Source: Erigeron canadensis (Eukaryota; Streptophyta; Magnoliopsida; Asterales; Asteraceae). Taken from it: a stretch of DNA of 64,000 bases. The translations under genes and the position numbers were made by a program. Positions 45,226 through 57,000 of this stretch are shown here, in pieces; within the stretch, counting starts at the first letter, position 1, and each line of letters opens with the position of its first letter. The notes below the pieces were generated by a model, which made no database searches, had not been told where the DNA came from, and saw only the letters and a program-made list of their open reading frames with translations. The stretch is from positions 16,926,735 through 16,990,734 of the forward strand of contig NC_057769.1 of the NCBI RefSeq assembly GCF_010389155.1, written 5' to 3'.

Positions 45226-45879
45226 TGTGTTTATGGCCTATGTGCCAGTGATATAACGTATGTGCCTTGTTGGATAATTAATCTTTTGCAGCCTGTAGTG
45301 TTTTCGAAAAAAATTTACTTTTATGTATCCAGCTCATGGCTGCTCTTGGATATTGTTTTTTTGTTGTCTGCAGTGTGTAACTGCATGTGGATATTTTGCA
45401 GTTTGGGTACCGCTTTGTGAATATTGCCGCTTAATTAAGAGCTGTCTTTTGAATTTTTCTAATGTTTGCAGTCTTATGTGCTGCTTTATGCAACTTAGTA
45501 ATTGCCTTTTAATATTCCAGCTTAAGAGTTGTCTTTTGTGCAGCTTAAATATTGCTTTGTAGATATGCAACTTTGGCAGTTGCTTTTGCAGCTTAAAGGG
45601 TGTCTTTGAAGCAGTTATGACTGCCTTTCTTTGCACCCACTTATTCGCATGCTGTTTTTATATGGATATATCGGTTATGTAGGTGTATGTTTAGACTATA
45701 TATAGGTCCTTTTAATCTTCGGAGTTTGAGCACATGGGCGTCCCAATTTTAATGCATATATTTAGTATGCATATTGTTTTTTGTTTACTTTTTGCGCATA
45801 TATGCTTCTTTTTCTTGAAAAATAAAGTATATTGATAAAAAAAATAAAATAAAAAGAAGCCTTTATTGGATAATATAAG
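45226..45879 (+). other. 3' untranslated-like stretch with diffuse repeats
   Basis: No gene. Degenerate repeats of a gcagctt/ttgcagt theme with TTTG run through 45290-45620, ending in an A-rich stretch with an AATAAA-like signal near 45820-45860. This fits the 3' end of the extra ORF's transcript. Confidence 0.4.
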
Positions 45880-46811
45880 GTAGGTTACATACCATATCCT
45901 CTAGGATTTTTAATAATGAAAGACTAATTGGTCTTGCAAATGGGGCTTGCTTTCGGGCGGATTACTATCCGTCTAAGCGCCCATAATAGGGTCCTTCACT
46001 CCATGAGAGCCAATGGGGGCCATCTTGGCCTTCCTCGGTTAATCTCTTTGCCTTTGTCACTAAGGTCCCTATCCCTCCATCTGATTCGTATTTGATCATA
46101 CCATATACCACAGACCGGATCATCTCGAACTTTTGGATATCGGGTTCCAGGATTGCTTGGAAAGGTGAAGTTCCACTAACCACTAGGAACATAATTTTCT
46201 CAGTTTGTTCCTAGCGTTCCCCTCCGATTGTCATTTTTACTGACAACTTCCCTATTGGTTTAGCCGTATCCCCGGGGTACCCTTGTACCGAAGCTTCTGT
46301 CTTTCTGAAGTTCATTCACGACACAAGACTTCCAGAATGCTTTTTCGTACAGGACGTAGCATTCGATTCCCGTATCTATAATAATTTGCTTGACCTTTGA
46401 TATTTCCAAGAGTGCTAAAATCACCAGGGGTCCCTGAAGGCCTTGCCGTTATAGATTGAGGGAAATGTGATACTCGTCATGTCTCCCCTGTCGGTCTTCG
46501 GGAGCGAACGTCCTGTCGGCCTTTCTTCTTCTCATCTACATCATCCTCTTTCTTAGAGCTCTGCTATTGTCTGCCACTTTTCACCAAGTGCGACAACATG
46601 CCTTCGTTAATTGCCTTTTCACCAAGTGCAAAAGCATCCCTTTGTTTGTGTCATGTCCATGGTCTCTGTGGAAGTCACAGTACTAGTCTGGTCTTTCCTA
46701 TTCTTTCCGCTCAATCTGGGCGGCGTGGGGAAAGTCTTTACCAACGTTTTGAGTGAGCAGTATTTCTTTTGAGCCTTTATACAATTCCGGGATGTTAATC
46801 TTGAGGCACCC
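45880..46811 (-). pseudogene. Tat-type gag/protease remnant
   Basis: Minus-strand frames show, in order, the H-R-D-H-G-H-D-T-type gag zinc region (46690-46619), the protease core I-x-D-T-G-x-E-C with an altered Ser (near 46380) and the following S-P-F-x-A-I-L and I-G-T-L-V-T-type motifs (46192-45965, open 75 codons). Typical of Tat Gypsy polyproteins. Many stops; RT and later domains are absent. Confidence 0.65.
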
Positions 46812-47270
46812 TGTAACATCCCAAACTTTTTAATTAACGGTTGACTAGAGTTGTTAAGTCAACACTACATGTCCGTTAAGTCTCTAGGAGATTCAATGTT
46901 TATATGTGATTAACGTGTTTTATGTGTGTGGCTTCAATGGCTTAATGATGTATATGTTAATGTGTTTAAGATGTCATAGATGATTAAATGTGTTTAATAT
47001 GACGAGAAGTATTCCCGTTAGGTTGTTTAAGCCTTAGATGTAAAGATGTGAAGTGGAGGGACTTAATTGTGAACCTTTGAAAGATGAATCCAGGTTTTAG
47101 GGGTCAATTAGGCTAACCTAATTGACATTAATCAGATCCTAAACCTTCTTGTGCCTCCCCAAAACCGTCCCCTCATTCTCCATTCGATTTCCACTGCAAA
47201 CCTTCTTCAAACGTGTTGATTCGGGTGTCATTGATCATGTCTTTTGCATCCTTGCAATCAACAATATTGA
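46812..47270 (+). repeat. Truncated LTR (TGTAACATCCC type)
   Basis: Begins TGTAACATCCCAAAC, a common start for Gypsy LTRs, and is cut at about 47270 by the poly(T) of the next LINE. Orientation inferred from the C/T-rich, promoter-leader-like end. No internal region or partner LTR is present. Confidence 0.5.
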
Positions 47271-47592
47271 TTTTTTTGGTTAATGGGATAACCCCTATGA
47301 ACTTTACACCATAACCAAAGCATTACAAAACAAGTAGCATGACTGAAATACCATGTTAGTTCATATACATGACATGCCATGTATATGTTAAACAAGAAAA
47401 CAAACAAGCCACCTAGAGTTTAATAGTTCTACTCTAGTATACAATTAAAACAATACTCCATATTGACACGCCAACATGGGGTGGAAAAAAACTAAACTTA
47501 GCTTCAACTTCTGATAAAATCAAAAACCACCATCTGTCTTGGCAATCTCCAAGCTTGGACAAATTTATCAACTTAAGTAGTATTCTTGAACC

Positions 47593-50500
47593 TCAAATAA
47601 CAAGCTTCAAACACACTGTGGCAGAGATCAAGTCACAAATCTGATCTTGATTGCGCACTTTATTTGAGAAAAGTCTTTGGTTTCGCTCTTGCCAAATAAA
47701 ATAACTGGTAGCTGCTACAAGTAATCTTCCAATTACACTCTTGGCTGAATTTGACTTTGCCCGTGAAGAAGGCAATCAAAAACTTGATCCCAACTAGGGT
47801 TTATATGATACCACACCTGCTTAGAAAAGGAACAATCAAAAAATAAGCGGTTATGTGAGTTCAGGCCTTGTTTACACAAGGGGCGGCAAACCAGGTTGAA
47901 GTTCATGTTGTCCCCCCCCCCTCGCCCCCGCCCTTTCCATTTCATCATAATATCCAGCATTCTAAGCTTCCTACGAACTATGAGCCACATTAGAAATGCG
48001 TGTCCTGGAATCATTTATACCATGGAGTAGCAACCTGCTTAGTTCTAATTATTTCCCACACCACTAACGAGGAGAAAGGGCGCTCAGTACCATCAGTTTC
48101 TTTCAAATATAATGAATCTTGGACATTAGATATAAGATGAACATTAGGAATATTGATTAATACAGGAAACAAGTCCAACCATGCACTTGGCCATTTTCAC
48201 TCCCCTTCCTTAATAAATTCAGAAACCGAAGCTTGAAGGGAGAATCCTGCTCACACTATATCTCTGTTTGGTACATGACTATGAGTTGGGCAGATTTCAT
48301 GCCACTTATCGAACTAGATAGAAGTGTTAAGGCCATTTCCGATTCTAGACCAGATGTGGGGTCGTATAAGATGTCTAAGTTGAAGAATCTTTCGCCACCC
48401 CCAATAACAGTTTTAAGGGATTGGAACATCCTAGAAGCTTCTTACCGTCAATCTGTAGGAATGTATCCACTTGACACATAAAGACTCCCGATTGTTCAAA
48501 ATGCTCCACATATGGTTTACCATCAAAGCCTTATTTACATCGGCAATTTTTCTGATGCCTAACCCACCTTCGGATTTGGGGAGACAAATGGTCTTCCGTG
48601 CAACTTTTGCCTTCCCTTTAACCGATTCACTTTTACTCCACAAGAACCTCCTCATCTTACCTTCTAGATCTTTAACAATATGCTATGGTAGAATTAACAC
48701 AGGTGCCCAATAGATATGGAAAGAGGATATAACAGACCTGATTAGCTGCACTCGACCAGCAAAAGATAAATATTTATTACGCCAATCAATGTTTCTTTTC
48801 TCCATATGTTCCACTAAAAGCTGGCAATCCATATATAGAAGTCGAGAGGATATAAGTGGGACACCTAAATATCTTACCGGCAAGTTTCCTTCCTCAAAAG
48901 GCAAAATAGAGAGAATGGGCTGTTTAACCTGCTCCGGAACATTACAGAAAAAGTTGTACTTTTAGGTAGGCTTGGAGGAAGTCCAGACTTACGACTAAAC
49001 AAATTCAGCGAGTCCATAATAACCTTGGCAGAATTCTTCTCTGCTAGTGCAAAAATGAATAAATCATTCGTGAAGCATAAGTTAAGGATTTGTTGTTTTT
49101 CACACCTATTATGAAATCTGAAATTTGGAGCATTTGAAGTAGCATTATTCAATATAAGTGTAAGAACTTCCATTACCAAAGTAAACAGATATGGGGGCAA
49201 AGGGTCACCCTGTCTTAAGCCTCTTTTCCCTTTGAAATATCCATGCAAGTTACCATTAACACACAGAATATGAGGTAGTCGTGACACAACCTATGATCCA
49301 ATTGACCATAATTGGGTGAAAACCAAACATCTGCAGAATATCTTGCAAGAAATGCTAGTCAACCATATCATAGGCCTTTTGTATATCTATCTTGAACGCA
49401 CATCTGGGGTGTCCAAAGTTCCTATGATAATTATGCATAAGTTCTTGTGTTAGAAGGATATTATCAGATATTCTTCTCCAAGGTACAAAGGCTGATCGGT
49501 TTATGCTAACAAGTCATGCAATCCCTCCTTTATCCTATTTGTGATAATGTTGCTAATGCATTTATAGATTGTATTCCAACAGGAAATAGGACGATAATCA
49601 GTGACCAACATCGGAGTTGTAGCCTTTGGAACAAGTACAAATATGGTATGATTTAATTGCTGAAGTAACTTACCATTGCGAAAGAATTCATGGACAGCTA
49701 AACATACCTCTCGTCCCACAACATTCCATGTACTTTTAAAGAAAGCCGATGTATATCCATCTGGGCCTGGAGCTTTGTTATCCTCTATATCAAACACTGC
49801 TTGCTTAATTTCTTCATCAGTCACTGTTCTTGTCATAGCTACAACCCGGTTATGGTCCAGTTTTTTTGAGAACAGATATGTTGAAGGGCTCGTGGATGTG
49901 TGTCCCATCATGCCAAGAAAATTTGTATAATGATTGACAAATATATTTGGAGCATATCCTCCTTCATAGACAGCCCCCTACGTGTCTTTAATCACTTATA
50001 TCCTCGACCTGTGATTTTTGCATATCAGAGAATTGTGGAAAAAAAAAAGCCGAGTTGGTGTCTCCCACCTCCAGCCACTCAACTTTTGATTTTTGTTTCA
50101 AGAACCGTTCCTCGTCAACTTGAGCATCTTTAAAATCTTTTAGGGACTTTGCTTCTTTAAAATCTTTAAAATCTTTTAGGGACTTTGCTTCTTTAAAATC
50201 CTCGCAAGGTAACATCCAAGGGATCCTTGTCGATTAGGATTTGAATCTCATCTAGCTCACTACGCAGCTTGTTCACATGAGTGTGCAATTTCCCTGATCA
50301 TGCAATAATCTACGGAGTGGAGTCTTCAACAGTTTCAATTTCTTTGCAATTCAAAACATGTTATGCCCCTCTATTTCCATAGCCCATCCACGTTCAACTT
50401 CTTTATTGAAATCCTACTTATGAACCAAAAAATTTGCAAATTTAAACGGTTTAGGTCTTGTTCTAGCCACAGAAGGGAGCTTTAGGACACATGGGGAATG

Positions 50501-50734
50501 ATTCGAGACTCTATATAGCTGAAATCTAGCTGATGCGGCAAGAAATTTATCAATAAAGCTCATGTTGCCCATTATCCTATCAATCTTTTTTAGAATCTCC
50601 ACTCCTTGTTTCAGTTTTTGATTCCATGTAAATTGAAGACCTGGGCTATTAACATCAAGAACTTCAATCTTATCAACACAGTCTTTGAAGTCTCTCATGC
50701 CAATGTGAATGGTTGACGTTCCCAAGAAGCTGTC
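47593..50734 (-). pseudogene. LINE ORF2 (endonuclease-RT-zf-RVT), decayed
   Basis: In order: end of the endonuclease (50700-50414) with the F-x-W-N-Q and S-N-H-S-P-C-type motifs; RT start (49911-49501) with N-K-A-P-G-P-D-G-Y and Y-R-P-I-S-C motifs; RT core (49287-48874) with the R-Q-G-D-P-L motif. The catalytic F-A-D-D is changed to F-T-N-D near 49070, both changes explicable by G-to-A. Then the thumb-like part (48904-48431) with S-E-G-G-L-G-I-R and zf-RVT (48014-47593) with N-H-R-L-F-F-D-C. Several frameshifts and stops. Inactive. Confidence 0.85.
50129..50200. repeat. ~36-bp tandem duplication inside the LINE
   Basis: Two copies of a unit with core tttagggactttgcttct (about 50138 and 50176) give a repeated Lys/Asp/Phe-rich peptide in the minus-strand frame. 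Probably replication slippage. Confidence 0.8.
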
Positions 50735-51255
50735 TGATGCGTAAAATACGCAAAAACCAAGCACAGCGTAATTTGAACACAACAGAAATAAATATTTTTG
50801 GTATTTTCTGATTTTATATGAAAACAAGTCAACAAAACAAGAAAATAAAATAAAAGGATAGATAAAGAATCCACCACCAAGATTCGTAAAGGCCAAGCCA
50901 CCAGAATCAAGGATAAAGGAAACACTCCAATCCACCACTATGTTCGATAAAGGTCTAGCCACCACAAACACAAATAAATGAATCGAAGATTTTGGATCTC
51001 ACCACTATAATTGATAAAGGACAAACCACCACAATTATAGATCAGGGAAGTGATATATTCACACCAAATATTTTCTATTTACAACAAATACAGGTATTTA
51101 CTGCACAATGTACAACCGTCTGAAGTAGACAATCGTTGTAGATGGCAAATTTGAGTTGTGAATATATCACTTCCTAAGGGATCACTCCAAACCACCAAGA
51201 TCAAAGATCTATAAAGGTAAATGAAGACTTTAAGAAGAAATAGAGGTTTCATCAA
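50735..51255 (-). repeat. 3' LTR remnant of Gypsy-3 (U5 side)
   Basis: Collinear with 63164-63555 once the MITE (51046-51174) is removed. It ends on the minus strand exactly as the 5' LTR does. A 185-codon frame (50971-50414) crosses from this LTR into the LINE and is a junction artefact. Confidence 0.85.
51046..51174. mobile_element. 129-bp MITE with perfect 18-bp terminal inverted repeats
   Basis: The inverted repeats GGAAGTGATATATTCACA (51046-51063) and its exact complement (51157-51174) flank 93 bp without coding sequence. The element is absent from the equivalent place in the other LTR (near 63480), which proves insertion. The target duplication is unclear; a TAA-type site is possible, so the superfamily is open. 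Confidence 0.85.
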
Positions 51256-51489
51256 CACATCAACCCAAACCGTTAGCCCAACCCAAAGAATCCTAAGGGT
51301 AACTAAAATGTAAGGTTGAAGTTGTAGGTACAAACGTTATAGTATGGTGTTATTGGTTTTTGTGTTTGTGAGGTGAGAAATGGAAAAACTGGATAAGGAT
51401 GATCCGTTGTCATGTTCAAAAATCAAAAGGATTAATGAAATGACCAATAGAAATGTATGACATTTTTCGGATTTCCTATGTATCATTGA

Positions 51490-52000
51490 ATTATGCACAA
51501 AGCGATTTTCTAATATAGTTCGGTCTTGTAGTTTTTCAACTACGAGATTGCTTCAAAAAATAGAAATCATGGTCAGTGTCACCTAAGGCATTCGATAACC
51601 ACAATCTATCATCCTTAAAGACTTTTAGGTAATAACCGAGGTCACTGATAGACTTCTCGTTCACTCAATAATCACATAAATGTAATTATGAGACCTACGT
51701 TCAATGTTGGAAAAGATATTAGCATTGGTAGGATTTCCATTTGATCATCGTGGAATATCAATTAAGATATCACTACAAATGTTCTGGCTATATCACATAG
51801 ATAAGCAAAAGAAAAAATATCACAAAGGTATGACTCAAATGTGTCTTAAGAAATGAAAAAATGATCAAATGAATGATCAAGCACGATAGTTCTAGACACA
51901 ATGTGATCAAATGACGTCGGGGACTGGAGCAGAATGTCGCCCTTATTCAATATCAACATCTTCCAAATGAAGAGTCAATAGAAATGTGAAACACTTGAGT
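51490..52000 (-). pseudogene. Extra-ORF remnant of Copia-2
   Basis: The low-coordinate end (about 51490-51600) aligns by eye with the C-terminal part of the extra ORF of Copia-1 (22090-22210), but no frame stays open. This shows the extra ORF is a family trait and not a one-off capture. Confidence 0.5.
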
Positions 52001-52599
52001 GGTTAGGTAAAGATGTGCATCGCTTCACTGGGTCCATGAAGTCTTTATCAAGATATCAACTAATGACATCTGATCAAAATGTGTTTTACCCGGTGATTTG
52101 AGAATTTTAGGGAAGGGCATCATTTCTTTTAACCCTTTTCTCACAACATATCACCATAACCTCTCACTTTTCGACTTTACTCCCTCCATCCTATTTGCAC
52201 GAAACCATCATCAGTCAACATACCCTTACAATTTAATGAAAGAATTGAATACTCCGGGGTTAGAACTTATCGGCGGTGATGAAGTTCATGGAGTGAACGA
52301 ATCGCTCTAGTGCAAACTAAACACTGAACTTCAATTGATGAAAATCATTTGAAAATCATCAAATGTGTAGGAAAATGATTTGAAAACACATTTGAAGTTT
52401 TGAAAGTTTTGAAATCACAAACTCCCCCTTAATCTATGAAAAAGGTAGATCTTAAAAGTTTTCATAGAAAGGTAGAGCAAAAATTGGTTTTTGTGAAGTC
52501 AAAAAAAATAAAATCTATGTTATGATATATACATGAAAAAAATTTGAGAGTCTAAAAGTGAAAAAGATTTTAAGAAACACAAAGTTTTGCGTCAACAAC

Positions 52600-52990
52600 A
52601 ATGTTCATAGTAAGACTGCTAGGGAGTACACAAAGGCGTTCAATCCTTCGCATCTTACATCAACAAGTTGGATGCAAAAAAAACATTTAAGCACATTTAA
52701 CTCAATCAATTGTTCAAGATGAGACAACTAGGGAGTACACAAACGCGTTCAATCCTTCGGTTTTCGTATCAACAATTGAGAGTGAAAGAATATTTTGACG
52801 GGAAAAAATAATACATTTGGAAATAAATCAAAACTTTTAAGAACGGGTTATACACAGAGTATGTATAAGCCATAAAGTAATAAATAAATCATTTAAGCAC
52901 GGGTTACATACAGAGTATATGTAAACCACAAAGATATAAATAAAACTATGAAGCCCGGGTTACATACAAAGCATATGTAAGCCACTTTAA
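52600..52990. repeat. Short direct repeats in Copia-2 3' region
   Basis: Two copies of a gggagtacacaaacgcgttc-type unit (near 52625 and 52732) and three ~60-bp copies of an acgggttacatacagagtat-type unit (about 52842, 52900 and 52960). Copia-1 has related, more diverged units at 21281, 21390 and 21500. Confidence 0.7.
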
Positions 52991-53129
52991 AAAGGAAAAA
53001 AAAATAAAGAAAATCTTTTTGTTATTTTTCAAAATTTTATATTTTTGTATTTGATTTTTGTCTTTTCAAATTGTGTATTTTGTTTTTCAAGAATGTATCA
53101 AGAACAAAATAAGTTAAGGTTCAAGATTT

Positions 53130-54517
53130 AACATACCAAGCATGGAGATAAGAAAGTTAAACCTCTTTTCGTCCAATGGTTTAGTGAACAAATCTGCAAG
53201 CTGATAGTCAGTTTCCACAAAGTAGAGCTCGATGTCACCTTTCTCAATATGATCTTTGAGAAAATGATATCTCACATCAATATGCTTTGATCAAGAGTGG
53301 TTTACTAAGTTGACTGCAATAGCAATGGCACTTTGAGAGTCACAATAGATAGGGATATGATCATATTTCAGACCATAATCAGTTAGTTGTGTCTTCATCC
53401 ATAACACTTGAGCACAACAACTAGCTGCAACCACATATTCAGCTTCAACTATTGATAGTGATACACAATTCTGTTTCTTGGAAGACCAACTCACAATTTT
53501 ATCACCTAAAGATTTTAAATTACCGGAAGTGCTTTTGCGATCAAGCTTACAACCTGCATGATCTGCATCTAAATAGGCAGTTAAATTGAATCCAGTATCC
53601 CTTGGATACCAGAGACCTAAATTGGGTGTACCCTTTAGATAACGAAAGATTCGTTTCACAGCTTGATAATGTAAATCAGTAGGAGCAGCTTGATACCTAG
53701 CACACATACATGTTGCAAACATTATATCTGGGTGAGATGCTGTGAGATACAACAATGAACCAATCATAATTCTATATCTCTTTTGGTCAAATGGTTTCCC
53801 ATTTTTATACGCATTAATATTTGTACTAGCAGCCATTGGAGTTGAAATTAAAGAACAAGTAGTCATATCAAACTTTTTCAACATGTCATGAATATATTTA
53901 CCTTGTGATATAAAAATACCATTTGGTAGTTGTTTGATTTGAAGACCCAAAAAGTAGTTTATTTCTCCAATCATGCTCATTTCAAAATGATTAACCATTA
54001 GAGATGAAAAGTTTCGACAAAATGTTTGACTGGTTGACCCAAAGATAATGTCATCAACATATATTTGGATAAGAAGAACATGCTTACCTTGTTTGCGAAT
54101 GAATAGGGTAGGGTCAATTGTGCCTTTGGTAAAGTCACCTCTAATAAAGAAAGTAGATAAGGAATCATACCATGCGCGGGGTGCTTGCTTAAGACCGTAG
54201 AGAGCCTTATCTAACCTGTAGACATGCTTTGGTCTTTTGGGATCAACAAAACCTTCAGGTTGTTCAACGTAAACTACTTCTTTGAGGTCACCATTCAAGA
54301 AAGCTGTCTTCACATCCATTTGAAACACAGTGAAGTTTCTGAATGCAGCATAGGCTAAGAAGATCCGAATGGCTTCCATTCTTGCAGCTGGAGCAAAAGT
54401 TTTGTCGAAGTTAACACCAGGTTGTTGGCAATAACCCTTTGCAACTAATCGAGCCTTGTTCCTTACTACCACTCCATTCTCATCCTTCTTGTTCTCATCC
54501 ATTATCATCCTTTGCAA
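53130..54517 (-). pseudogene. Copia RT and RNase H, one stop
   Basis: Open over 408 codons (54517-53291). RT motifs: [10 protein letters not shown] at the start, [20 protein letters not shown], and an intact Y-V-D-D. RNase H has D-A-D-H-A-G and E-A-E-Y. A single TGA (53289-53291) interrupts the end of RNase H; the frame continues past it through H-I-D-V-R-Y-H-F and A-D-x-x-T-K-P to about 53130, the normal Copia end. Likely CGA-to-TGA. The domain is otherwise well preserved. Confidence 0.9.
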
Positions 54518-54541
54518 CTAATCGAGCCTTGTTCCTTACTA
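54436..54541. repeat. 33-bp direct repeat at the integrase deletion junction
   Basis: 54436-54468 and 54509-54541 are identical (cctttgcaact...cttacta). One copy belongs to the RT start; the other joins the protease region. They lie exactly where integrase should be. Confidence 0.9.
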
Positions 54542-56960
54542 TCACCATAGCCTAAGATAGGAGCGAAATTGTTGTTACCAAATCAAACAGTTCCCATGAA
54601 TCGTTCGATAAAGTTCTTGAGCAATGCTTTATTGCCACTCATGTGTTTTGAACACCCAGAATCGAGAATCCAAACACAGATGGTTATTTCCTGCAATCAA
54701 ATAGAATTAACCGACTTTAGGTACTCACTTGAAGACAGGTCCTTTGTGGTTAGTTAAAACAGGCAAGGTATCTAACTTAGGAAACACATACAAACATGCT
54801 TTAGAATCAACATACGCATTAACAAGCACATTATCAACAAGCACATTTGTATTAAACAAATGAACATTAACACACGAATCAAAAGTACCATGTCTACCAG
54901 CATTCAAACCATACACACGAGAATTAACATTGTTTACAACATCACAAGGCATAGCCTTGGCACCATTAACATTGTTTTTCACTGAGGACTTAAAAGATAA
55001 ATTGTTTGACACATCAGAAACAAGCTTCTTCTTACTACCCGCTTTTCTCCTTTGCCTTTTCTTCCTTTTCTCAACTTTAGTGATCTTAGGTACTAAAGAC
55101 TTAGCTACCCATCTAGACTCACTAATCAAGCTCTTTCCACCTGTTGGATTGACACTAAGAAGATTAGAACGAGAGTTTTGAAGCACTTTTATCCTTTTAG
55201 ACTCCTTTGGAGGTGCGGAAACTTCTTGTTTCTTAGGTTTGTCATGAGAAAACCAGCCATATCTATCCCTATACCTAGTTGCATCGTTTGAAGCATCCCT
55301 AGTTAGCAAAACTGAGATAGATTTAGACACTTTAGGTAATGAACTAGATTGAGAGTTAGATGAAGAAACATTTGAATTGATTTCCAGAAGCTTCACTTTG
55401 TTGTATTTGACTTTGGGAATGGTCTCAACTTGTTTGGTTTTGACATGCTTTTCCGGGGTAAGATACTTTGTTTTTAACTTATTGATTCTTGGTTTTGTGA
55501 CAGTCTTTGGTTCAGTCTTGACAAGTTTGGGAATAACTCGTTTCTTTGAATAATATGAAGTTGGATCTTTGGAAAACGATTTTGGAGATTCCTCTTTTGA
55601 TTCAACCTTCATTTTGGTAGATTCAATCTTTTTCTCAGTTTCAGAATCAAAAACATATTCTCCCTCCATGAATTTATCAAAATCATCTTTTGTGAATTGT
55701 TTAACCGGAGAGATTTTTGAAAAATCAGGAATCTTGGTTTCCAACTTCACACTATGGGTAGTCTCAGGAATTAGATCAACTTGAACTGACACATCTTTGG
55801 TTTCACAAGAATTTAGAGTAGAAGTATCAACACCTATATTAGCACTAAGCTAGGGTGAACAACGAACTCTTCAAGAGAATCACAAGTGAAAAACCTATAG
55901 TAGTACCATATCAAAACTAAACTATGCGCAAGTTCGTCATAAGATAAATTTGATTGCACATAATCATCAGCTATAGTAGCAGCAGTTTGACATGAACACT
56001 CAAGAGAATCAGTCAAGGTCTGGGTAGAGGAATCAGTAGATGAAACACAAGTAGTCTGAGTGGAACGATCTACTAAAGCACTTAGGTCAGTTTGAGTAGA
56101 AAGATTCACACAAACTTTCTTAGTATCTACAACAATCAATTTTTCCTCTAAACTTTGATTTTGAGACTTGAGATGATCAATGACTTGTTGTTGAGAATCC
56201 ACTTTTTGTTGTAAACCTTCAATTTATTTTTCCAAAATTGTGGATGGAACATACATTTTAGTAGGTTTAGGTGAAATACCAATTGACTCTTGGTTTTGAA
56301 AATTTGATGCTACTTCTTCTAATTTGAAAATTGAAGATTCTTTAAAATTACAGGAAGCATTTATAGCATCACAGTTCAACATCATCAGTCTCAAATCCGT
56401 CATCCAGTGGACGAATAAATTGTTGTACCATACCAAGGCGAAGAAATTTTTCATCATACAAAGGTTCAATTTGGTCTTTTGCCTTTTGTAATGGAGTGAT
56501 ATTCTCAAATCCCAACCCATGAAGAAGTTCTGATTTGTCAATTTTCGACTTGTTGAAGTAGGCGGTAAAATCCAAAAGAGGGTTTTGTTCAACTTTATAT
56601 AACTTTTCTTGATAGAAAAGTATATTCTTTTTAAATTCCTCAATTTGGTTTTTAAGATTTTCAATCTCAACATCTTTCAAAAAACAAGTATGATTTAAAT
56701 CAGAAATCTTTCTTTCTAGTTCAACATCTTGTTTGGTTTGGATTCTTGAAGCTTTTTTTTAAGAATATCAACATCCATTTGTCTAGCATTTGCCCGAAGC
56801 CACTCATTGGTCTTTTGAATTTCAAGATCTTGATTGGCTTTTTCAAGATCTTGAATGGTCTTTTCAAGATTGTGACATTTATGCAATAACTTAGAATCAG
56901 GAGAGGCATTTAGCTCACATTCTTTAACCAACATCCTTTCTTTATATGATTGAAAGTCTT
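54542..56960 (-). pseudogene. Copia gag C-terminal region and protease start
   Basis: Pieces in order: coiled coil (56934-56716), coiled coil with N-P-L-L-D-F-T-A-Y (56680-56369), Ser/Thr-rich region with repeated S-T-Q-T motifs (56202-55834), Lys-rich region with R-Y-R-D-R-Y-G-W-F (55792-54725), then the aspartic protease start W-I-L-D-S-G-C-S-K-H-M (near 54670) and an F-G-N-N-like stretch broken by a TGA. Several frameshifts. The protease is truncated at the integrase deletion. Confidence 0.8.
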
Positions 56961-57000
56961 GTTTAATAGTATCATAATCAAAAAGTAATTTTGAATGTTC

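Larger units (their letters stand above)
32308..46811 (-). mobile_element. Probable Tat-type element with antisense extra ORF (Tat-2)
   Basis: Interpretation of three pieces: a minus-strand gag/protease remnant (46811-45880), a plus-strand extra ORF (33094-45225, split by a chromovirus) and an LTR (32308-32754) related to the nearby solo LTR and in the same orientation. Some Tat Gypsy elements, such as Grande, are known to carry an extra ORF antisense to gag-pol between pol and the 3' LTR. Here pol would have been deleted. The 5' LTR is not seen. Confidence 0.5.
47271..50734 (-). mobile_element. LINE (L1-like), 5' part cut by a Gypsy element
   Basis: Minus-strand non-LTR retrotransposon with endonuclease C-terminal part, RT, zf-RVT domain and a short T run at the 3' end (47271-47277). 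At 50734 it stops exactly at an LTR end. I infer that the Gypsy element at 50735 onward inserted into it and that its 5' part lies beyond the right edge of the window. Confidence 0.8.

Noticed and set aside
45334..45636. 100-codon Lys/Gln-rich minus-strand frame
   Set aside because: Produced by degenerate repeats in the 3' untranslated-like stretch of the extra ORF; no family features.
50414..50971. 185-codon frame that looks like a novel protein with hydrophobic N-terminal segments
   Set aside because: It crosses the Gypsy-3 LTR/LINE junction at 50734/50735; the hydrophobic part is AT-rich LTR.
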